Positions 58,539-64,000 of a stretch of DNA of 64,000 nt are shown here, in pieces. The translations under genes and the position numbers were made by a program. Numbering within the stretch: position 1 is the stretch's first letter; every line of letters begins with the position of its first letter. This DNA is from Klenkia sp. PcliD-1-E. Its GTDB lineage: Bacteria > Actinomycetota > Actinomycetes > Mycobacteriales > Geodermatophilaceae. Where the stretch lies: positions 1-64,000 of the forward strand of contig NZ_JAMXRZ010000006.1 in assembly GCF_024124375.1 (NCBI RefSeq). Reading direction: 5' to 3'. The notes below the pieces were generated by a model. That model was not told the origin of the DNA. It saw only the letters and a program-made list of their open reading frames with translations, and made no database searches.

Positions 58539-59135
58539 GTGAGCGACTCCCCCGCACTGTCCCGGACCGAGCGCGCCGCGCTCGCCGACCTGCTCGCCGA
58601 CCGCGGCCCGGACGAGCCGACGTGCTGCGAGGGCTGGACGACGGCGGACCTCGCCGTCCACCTGGTGGTGCGCGACCGGCGGCCGGACGCCGCCCCCGGC
58701 GCGGTGCTGGGCGGGCCGTTCGCCCGGTGGACGGCGCACGTGTCCGACCGGTGGCGGCGCGGCACCCCGTGGCCGCGGCTGCTGGACCAGCTGCGCGCCG
58801 GGTCCCACGCGTTCCTGCCGACCGCGTGGGACCCGGTGGACCGGCTGGTCAACGGCGCCGAGATGACCATCCACCACGAGGACGTGCGGCGGGCGCAGCC
58901 CGGGTGGGAGCCGCGCGGGCTGCCGCGCTCGGCGCAGGACTTCCTGTGGGGCCAGGTGCCGGTGCTGGCCCGCACCCGGCCGCGCGGCGGCGGGCTGGTG
59001 GTGCGCCGGTCGGACACCGGGGCCACCCGCACCGTCCGGTCCGGCACCCCGGCGGTGACCGTGACCGGCGAGCCGCTGGAGGTCCTGCTGTGGGCCTCGG
59101 GCCGGGACGGCGTCGCCCGGGTGGAGGTCTCCTAG
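58539..59135 (+). CDS. TIGR03085-type metal-binding protein (DinB/mycothiol family fold)
   Basis: The protein (198 aa) has the N-terminal four-helix bundle of the maleylpyruvate isomerase/DinB family ([24 protein letters not shown]). The motif [22 protein letters not shown] carries the second metal-binding His. Function is unknown, although relatives use mycothiol. GTG 58539 is the likely start. Its end overlaps convergent hisF by 4 bases. Confidence 0.82.
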   Translation: MSDSPALSRTERAALADLLADRGPDEPTCCEGWTTADLAVHLVVRDRRPDAAPGAVLGGPFARWTAHVSDRWRRGTPWPRLLDQLRAGSHAFLPTAWDPVDRLVNGAEMTIHHEDVRRAQPGWEPRGLPRSAQDFLWGQVPVLARTRPRGGGLVVRRSDTGATRTVRSGTPAVTVTGEPLEVLLWASGRDGVARVEVS

Positions 59136-59902
59136 CGGACCGGCACCCCGGCGCCGTCCAGCGCCTGCTTGACGTCGCCGATGCGCAGGTCGCCGAAGTG
59201 GAAGACGCTGGCGGCCAGCACCGCGTCCGCGCCGGCGGCGACCGCGGGGGCGAAGTGGTCGGCCGCGCCCGCTCCCCCGCTGGCGATGACCGGCACGCTG
59301 ACCTCGCGGCGCACCGCCTCGATCATGGCGAGGTCGAAGCCGGCCTTGGTGCCGTCGGCGTCCATGGAGTTCAGCAGCACCTCGCCGACCCCCAGCCGGG
59401 CGGCCTCCACGACCCACTCGACGGCGTCCCGGCCGGTGCCGCGGCGGCCGCCGTGGGTGGTGATCTCGTAGCCGGAGTCGGTGGCCGCACCGTCGGTGCA
59501 GCGCCGGGCATCCAGGGACAGCACCAGCACCTGGTTGCCGTAGCGGTCGGCGATCTCGGCGATCAGCTCGGGGCGGGCGACGGCGGCGGTGTTGACCGCG
59601 ACCTTGTCCGCACCCGCGCGCAGCAGCTTGTCCACGTCCTCGACGGTGCGCACGCCGCCGCCGACGGTGAGCGGGATGAAGACGCTCTCGGCGGTCCGGG
59701 AGACCACGTCGTAGGTGGTGGCGCGGTCGCCGGAGGACGCGGTGATGTCCAGGAAGGTCAGCTCGTCGGCGCCCTCGGCGTCGTAGACCCGGGCCATCTC
59801 CACCGGGTCGCCGGCGTCGCGCAGGTCGACGAAGTTCACGCCCTTGACCACCCGGCCGGCGTCGACGTCCAGGCAGGGGATGACGCGGACGGCGAGGCTC
59901 AC
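59132..59902 (-). CDS. hisF: Imidazole glycerol phosphate synthase subunit HisF
   Basis: HisF (256 aa) is the cyclase barrel that uses ammonia from HisH to form imidazole glycerol phosphate and AICAR. The catalytic Asp is at 11 in [17 protein letters not shown], and the second Asp is in VLSLDARR. The phosphate sites TVGGGVRT and [12 protein letters not shown] are intact. GTG 59902 overlaps the ridA-type stop as GTGA. HisH is outside the window. Confidence 0.97.
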   Translation of the reverse strand: MSLAVRVIPCLDVDAGRVVKGVNFVDLRDAGDPVEMARVYDAEGADELTFLDITASSGDRATTYDVVSRTAESVFIPLTVGGGVRTVEDVDKLLRAGADKVAVNTAAVARPELIAEIADRYGNQVLVLSLDARRCTDGAATDSGYEITTHGGRRGTGRDAVEWVVEAARLGVGEVLLNSMDADGTKAGFDLAMIEAVRREVSVPVIASGGAGAADHFAPAVAAGADAVLAASVFHFGDLRIGDVKQALDGAGVPVR

Positions 59903-60276
59903 GGCTGCACCACCGCGTCGCACTCGACCTCGACGACCATCGCGGGGTCGATCAGCGCGGCCACCTGGACCATCGCGGTGGCCGGCCGGTGCGCGCCGAA
60001 GAACTCCCCGTGCACCCGTCCGACGTCCTCCCAGCGGGAGATGTCGGTGACGTACAGGCGGGTGCGGACGACGTCGGCCACTCCGGCACCGACCCGCTCC
60101 AGCGCGGCCAGGACGTTGGTGAGCGCCTGCCGGGTCTGCTCCGCGGCGCCGCCGTCGACCAGCACGCCGTCGCGGGTGCCGGTGGTGCCGCTGACGAAGA
60201 CCAGGTCCCCGGTCCGGACGACCCGGCTGTAGCCGACCACGTCCTCCCAGGGCGAGCCCGAGCCCAGCCGCCTCAC
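59899..60276 (-). CDS. RidA-family protein between hisA and hisF
   Basis: The protein (125 aa) has the RidA/YjgF fold: [48 protein letters not shown] and the C-terminal [20 protein letters not shown]. The Arg and Glu of the enamine/imine deaminase site appear present ([15 protein letters not shown]). RidA proteins remove reactive enamines formed by PLP enzymes. It overlaps hisA and hisF by 4 bases each, so it is made with the histidine pathway. M. tuberculosis has impA in this position instead. Confidence 0.9.
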   Translation of the reverse strand: MRRLGSGSPWEDVVGYSRVVRTGDLVFVSGTTGTRDGVLVDGGAAEQTRQALTNVLAALERVGAGVADVVRTRLYVTDISRWEDVGRVHGEFFGAHRPATAMVQVAALIDPAMVVEVECDAVVQP

Positions 60277-61007
60277 CCGGCGACCTCCTCGGTCAGGGCC
60301 AGGGCCTGCGGCAGGGTGAACTGCCCGGCGTAGAGGGCCTTGCCGACGATGGCGCCCTCGACGCCGACGCCGGTCAGGCCGGCCAGCGCGCGGATGTCGT
60401 CGAGGCTGCTGACGCCGCCGGAGGCGATGACCGGCCGGTCGGTGGCGGCGCAGACCTCGCGCAGCAGGTCCAGGTTGGGGCCGCGCAGCGTGCCGTCCTT
60501 GGTGATGTCGGTGACCACGTAGCGGGCGCAGCCCTCGGCGTCCAGGCGGGCGAGGGTCTCGTAGAGCTCGCCGCCCTCCCGGGTCCAGCCGCGGGCGGCC
60601 AGCCGGGTGCCGCGGACGTCCAGGCCGACGGCGATCCGGTCACCGTGCTCGGCGATGGCCCGGGCGCACCACTCCGGGGACTCCAGCGCCGCGGTGCCCA
60701 GGTTGACCCGCCGGCAGCCGGTGGCCAGAGCCGCCTCCAGCGAGGCGTCGTCGCGGATGCCGCCGGAGAGCTCCACGTCGACGTCGAGCTCGCCGACCAC
60801 GCGGGCCAGCAGCTCGCGGTTGGAGCCGCGGCCGAAGGCGGCGTCGAGGTCGACGAGGTGCACCCACTCGGCACCGTCGCGCTGCCAGGTCATGGCCGCC
60901 TCGAGCGGCTCGCCGTACGAGGTCTCGCTGCCGGCCTCCCCCTGGACCAGGCGGACGGCCTGGCCGTCGGCGACGTCGACGGCGGGGAGCAGCTGCAGCT
61001 TCGGCAC
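60273..61007 (-). CDS. priA: PriA: bifunctional HisA/TrpF isomerase
   Basis: The protein (244 aa) is a HisA-type barrel. It has [25 protein letters not shown] (catalytic Asp11), the active-site RGW of PriA in [10 protein letters not shown], and [20 protein letters not shown] with the second Asp. Actinobacteria commonly lack trpF and use PriA for both ProFAR and phosphoribosylanthranilate. No trpF is seen in the trp cluster here, which fits. GTG 61007 lies 7 bases after TAGGCT (leaderless). Confidence 0.93.
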   Translation of the reverse strand: MPKLQLLPAVDVADGQAVRLVQGEAGSETSYGEPLEAAMTWQRDGAEWVHLVDLDAAFGRGSNRELLARVVGELDVDVELSGGIRDDASLEAALATGCRRVNLGTAALESPEWCARAIAEHGDRIAVGLDVRGTRLAARGWTREGGELYETLARLDAEGCARYVVTDITKDGTLRGPNLDLLREVCAATDRPVIASGGVSSLDDIRALAGLTGVGVEGAIVGKALYAGQFTLPQALALTEEVAG

Positions 61008-61014
61008 GGTGGAC

Positions 61015-61020
61015 AGCCTA
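61015..61020 (-). promoter_or_regulatory. Leaderless -10 box for priA
   Basis: TAGGCT on the minus strand, 7 bases, then GTG at 61007. Confidence 0.55.
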
Positions 61021-61094
61021 GGGAGCGGCCCGGGTCACCCCCGCCGCCACTGCCCCATGACCGGGTCCTCGCCGACGCCGACCAACCCCGTTCC

Positions 61095-61171
61095 GCGTTG
61101 ACCTTGCAGAACCGCAACGGTGGCGCGCCGGTGGGCGGCGCTGCGGCGTTGCCGTTCTGCGAGGTCGACGC
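61095..61171. repeat. 77-base imperfect palindrome
   Basis: Two 25-base arms (61095-61119 and 61147-61171) match with three mismatches around a 27-base centre holding GGCGCGCC. It lies in the 240-base gap between divergent priA and the DUF222 gene, so it is not at a gene end. It could be a MITE-like or REP element, or a regulatory dyad. Confidence 0.7.
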
Positions 61172-61261
61172 CGGGGCGGACGCGCCCCCGGACCGAGTGG
61201 TGCGGGAGCGTCGCATGGCGGTTCAATTGCGGATTCGCGTCGCGGATCACTCGATGCCGCG

Positions 61262-62702
61262 GTGGAGTTCGAACACCTGATCGAACGGGTGGGAGGTGCG
61301 GCGGTGGGTCTGGACGACGCCGAGCCCTGGGTGCCGGAGCCCCTCGCCCCCGGCGCCCTGGGCGCCGAGCGGCCGCCGGCGCCGTCACCGATGGCTGCCG
61401 CCTCCCGGTCACCCGAGCCGCCGCCGGCCGATGTGTGCGCGGCGATCGAGGCAGCGCTGGCTGCGTCCCGGACCCCGCTGGAGGGTGAGCAGGCCCAGCT
61501 GCTGGACCGGGCACGGGGGTTGGCGCGGCTGGTGAACCTGGCGCAGGCGGAGCTGGCCCGCACCGTCGCCCACGCCGAAGCCGTGGATGCTGCCTACGCC
61601 GACGGGTTGACCGGGATGAAGCCCTGGCTGCGCGGGGCACGCCCACCTCCAGGATCCCGAGGCGGCTTCCGTGCTCGCGGCCGGGCGGCTGGCCCGGCGG
61701 ATGCCCGCCGTCGGCGCTGGTGCGGCCGCAGGTGGGATCACCGCGGGTCAGATCACCGTGATCGGGCGGATCCTCTCCGCCGACGTGTGGGCCACCGGCG
61801 ATGCGGTGGGCGCGGATCTGCCGGCGTTGGACGCTCTGGTTGCCCGCACCGCCATGACCGCGCCCCGCACGCTGGCTGATGTGTGCCGGCGGATCGCCGA
61901 CGCCATCGACCCCGACGGGCCGCCCCCGACCGATCCGACCGGGGGCCGGGGGCTGCGGATCTCCCGCCGCGCCGACGGCACCCGCGCCATCCGCGGCCAG
62001 CTGGACGCCGCCGGTGGCGAGCAGGTCGAAGCCGCACTGGAGGCCATCGCCGCCGCCGGGCGGTGCGAGGGTGACCTACGGTCCCGGGAGCAGCGCGCCG
62101 CCGACGCCCTCGTCCAGCTGGCTGCCCTGCACCTGGCGGCCGGGGACGTGCCGATGCTGCGGAAGACGAAGCCGCAGGTGACGGCGTTGATCCAGCTGGA
62201 GGACCTCGCCGACCCCGAGACCCGTCCCGCCGCCACACGTCTCGGGTCCGGCGCCACCACCAGCAACACGGTGGCCCGGCAGGCCGCCTGCGACGGCGAC
62301 GTCGCACGGATTCTGCTCGGCCCCGACGGCCTGCCCCTCGACGTCGGTCGGGCGCACCGGCTGGTGCCCGCCCACATCCGGCGTGCGGCGGAGGTCCGCG
62401 ACGGTGGGTGCGTGTTCGCCGGCTGCCACGCCCCGGCCTGGTGGTGCGACGCCCACCACCTGGTGCACTGGATCGACGGCGGAGCCACCAGCCTGGAGAA
62501 CACCGCGCTGCTGTGCGAACGGCACCACACCCAGGTCCACCACGGCTACGCCCTGCGATGGGACCCCGACGACCGGTACTGGCGCACGTTCCGCCCCGAC
62601 GGCCGCGAGATCATCACCGGCGTCCTCACCGACACCACCGAGCAGCCCATCGACCACCAGCGGCAACCCGACCCACCCCTGTTCGACCGGGCTGTCCGCT
62701 GA
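61262..62702 (+). pseudogene. DUF222/HNH endonuclease (13E12-type), frameshifted
   Basis: Two overlapping frames together make one DUF222 protein. The first part (GTG 61262) reads through DVCAAIEAALAASRTPLEGEQAQLLDRA to GLTGMKPWLRG. The correct continuation, AHLQDPEAASVLAAGRLARRM, is in another frame. Removing one G from the GGGG run at 61634-61637 would restore TGG CTG CGC GGG CAC GCC CAC. The second part ends with an intact HNH domain (GCVFAGCHAPAWWCDAHHLVHWIDGG, LENTALLCERHHTQVHHG). It may be a real pseudogene or a sequencing error. Confidence 0.82.
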
Positions 62703-62717
62703 CGTCAGGCTGACGGC

Positions 62718-63350
62718 GTGGAGTTCTCGGAGGTGCTGCGGCGGCGGCGGATGGTGCGCGACTACGACCCCGACCGTCCGGTGCCGCCCGAGGTCCGGGA
62801 GCGACTGCTGGCCCACGCGCTGCGCGCGCCCAGCGCCGGGTTCAGCCAGGGCTGGGCCTTCCTGGTCCTGGAGACCCCCGAGGAGCGCGACGCGTTCTGG
62901 ACCGCCACCACCGACGGCCCGACCACCGACGGCGGAGCCCTCGACGGCTGGCTGACCCGGATGCGCCGCGCGCCGCTGCTGGTCGTGCCGTTCAGCCACA
63001 AGGCGGCCTACCTCGACCGCTACGCCGAGCCCGACAAGGGCTGGACCGACCGGGACGAGGCGCGGTGGCCGGTGCCCTACTGGGACGTCGACACGGGCAT
63101 GGCGTCGCTGCTCGTGCTGCTCACCGCCGTCGACGAGGGCCTGGGTGCGTGCTTCTTCGGCGTCCCGCCAGCGCGGGTGCCCGCCCTGCGGCAGGCCTTC
63201 GGCGTCCCCGACGGCTACCGCCCCGTCGGCTGCGTGTCCGTCGGCTACCCCGGCACCGACGACCGGCGCTCCCCGTCGCTGAAGCGGGGCCGGCGCGGGG
63301 TGGAGGAGGTCGTGCACCGCGGCCGCTGGGGCGCCACCGGCGCACACTGA
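62718..63350 (+). CDS. Nitroreductase-family protein
   Basis: The protein (210 aa) has the FMN-binding nitroreductase fold: EVLRRRRMVRDYDPDRPVPPEV at the N-terminus, ALRAPSAGFSQGWAFLVLE and DVDTGMASLLVLLTAVDEGLGACFFGVPPARV. The flavin would be reduced by NAD(P)H; the electron acceptor is unknown. GTG 62718 lies 15 bases after the DUF222 stop, and the next gene starts 5 bases after this one, suggesting an operon. Confidence 0.9.
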   Translation: MEFSEVLRRRRMVRDYDPDRPVPPEVRERLLAHALRAPSAGFSQGWAFLVLETPEERDAFWTATTDGPTTDGGALDGWLTRMRRAPLLVVPFSHKAAYLDRYAEPDKGWTDRDEARWPVPYWDVDTGMASLLVLLTAVDEGLGACFFGVPPARVPALRQAFGVPDGYRPVGCVSVGYPGTDDRRSPSLKRGRRGVEEVVHRGRWGATGAH

Positions 63351-63355
63351 ACGCC

Positions 63356-64000
63356 GTGCGGGGGCTGCAGCGGGCGGGACGACGGTCCAACCTCGCCCTG
63401 CTCGGCCTGCTGCTGGTCGCCGGCGGCACCGGCGTGCTCGGGTTCGCCGTCGGCACCCCGGTGGCCGGCCGGGTGGTCGCGGTCGCGCACGGCGCCGCCG
63501 GGCTGGGCCTGCTGCTGCTCGTGCCCTGGAAGACCGTCGTCGTCCGGCGGGCGCGGGCCAGGCCGCCGCAGCTGCGGGCCCCGGCCGCGGCCTACTGGCT
63601 GACCGGGCTGGTCGCGGTCTGCGTGGTCAGCGGCGTGCTGCACGCCGCCGGCGCCGCCGGCATCTGGGCCACCTCCGGGACGCTGATCGCCGCGCTGCAG
63701 GTGCACGTGGGCGCGGCCGTCGTGCTGGTGGTCGCCCTGGTTGCGCACATCTGGGGCCGGCACCAGCGACCGCGGAAGGTCGACCTGTCCCGCCGCACCC
63801 TGCTGGGTACCGGCGCGCTCGCCGGCGGGTCGCTGGCGCTGTGGGCGGTGACCGAGGGCGTCTGGCGGGTCACCGGCGCACCCGGCGCACGCCGCAGCGG
63901 CACCGGCTCCTACGAGCGCGGCACCGACGACCCCGCCGCCATGCCGGTCACCCAGTGGGCGTCGGACACCGTCCCCGACGCCGTCGGCTCGTCGATCACG
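63356..64000 (+). CDS. Membrane-anchored molybdopterin oxidoreductase (3' end outside window)
   Basis: 215 codons are visible and the frame is open at the right edge. The N-terminal half has four hydrophobic helices with spaced His (VAVAHGAAGL, SGVLHAAGAAG, LQVHVGAAVVL, LVAHIWGRH), like a cytochrome b-type membrane domain. SRRTLLGTGALAGG follows, resembling a Tat motif, and then YERGTDDPAAMPVTQWASDTVPD. That segment leads into the sulfite oxidase-like molybdopterin domain in related actinobacterial proteins; the domain itself is not in the window. Confidence 0.72.
   Translation, partial: MRGLQRAGRRSNLALLGLLLVAGGTGVLGFAVGTPVAGRVVAVAHGAAGLGLLLLVPWKTVVVRRARARPPQLRAPAAAYWLTGLVAVCVVSGVLHAAGAAGIWATSGTLIAALQVHVGAAVVLVVALVAHIWGRHQRPRKVDLSRRTLLGTGALAGGSLALWAVTEGVWRVTGAPGARRSGTGSYERGTDDPAAMPVTQWASDTVPDAVGSSIT

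Noticed and set aside
61095-61171. Palindrome as a transcription terminator
   Set aside because: It lies between divergent genes, so no transcript should end there.
61620-61680. Programmed ribosomal frameshift in the DUF222 gene
   Set aside because: No slippery heptamer with a downstream structure typical of programmed shifts was recognised. A one-base indel in a G run is simpler.

Overview
The window is high-GC actinobacterial chromosome, most likely from a member of the Geodermatophilaceae (Blastococcus, Modestobacter or Geodermatophilus type). The evidence is the very GC-rich third codon positions, frequent GTG starts, GTGA/ATGA stop-start overlaps, a phosphatidylinositol mannoside (PIM) gene cluster, a PriA-type HisA, an SsgA-like protein, a PdtaR-type ANTAR regulator and a DUF222/HNH gene. 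Most of it is housekeeping DNA in an order well known from actinobacteria. Bases 1 to about 14 kb correspond to the Mycobacterium tuberculosis Rv2586c-Rv2614c block (secF-secD-yajC, ruvBAC, yebC, pdxT-pdxS, pimA-acyltransferase-pgsA-HIT-thrS). Bases 18.3 to 61 kb correspond to Rv1600-Rv1631 in reverse (coaE, rpsA, polA, pdtaR, tesB, pyk, lgt, trpA-B-C-E, hisI, hisF, hisA). The two blocks are joined here by a small accessory segment.

Layout. 1-3.4 kb: Sec accessory translocase. 3.5-8.2 kb: one long leftward operon pdxS-pdxT-yebC-ruvC-ruvA-ruvB. 8.2-14.1 kb: LemA-like protein, then thrS-HIT-pgsA-acyltransferase-pimA (PI and PIM synthesis). 14.1-19.4 kb: accessory junction with an HNH protein, a DHFR-like reductase, two tRNA-Val genes in opposite orientation, a SigK/RskA sigma pair, an SsgA-like protein, tRNA-Gly and tRNA-Cys, coaE and a small unknown protein. 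19.5-27 kb: rpsA, a methyltransferase, a CocE-type hydrolase, polA and a thioesterase. 27.1-33.7 kb: a branched-chain amino acid (Liv-type) ABC transporter. 33.9-38.6 kb: pdtaR, an unusually short tRNA-Leu, an aromatic amino acid decarboxylase-type enzyme, tesB and pyk. 38.6-44.8 kb: gltD and gltB. 45.1-51.6 kb: hisI-trpE-membrane protein-trpC-trpB-trpA-lgt. 51.6-58.5 kb: FAD dehydrogenase, small membrane proteins, cupin and a heterodimeric ABC exporter. 58.5-61 kb: hisF-ridA-hisA. 61-64 kb: a palindrome, a frameshifted DUF222/HNH gene, a nitroreductase and the start of a membrane molybdopterin oxidoreductase.

The most striking observation is in the Liv transporter. Its substrate-binding lipoprotein (32349-33683, minus strand) appears to be a natural circular permutation: after the lipoprotein signal comes the segment that normally forms the C-terminal part of the fold, followed by the normal N-terminal part. 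The partner permease LivH also carries an extra secreted beta-sandwich-like domain in front of its first membrane helix. A second pattern is a repeated leaderless start: a TANNNT -10 box followed by exactly 7 (twice 8) bases and then ATG or GTG, seen at ten genes including polA, pyk, hisA and pdtaR.

All coordinates and translations were read by eye. No homology search was run, so family assignments rest on recognised motifs and gene order.
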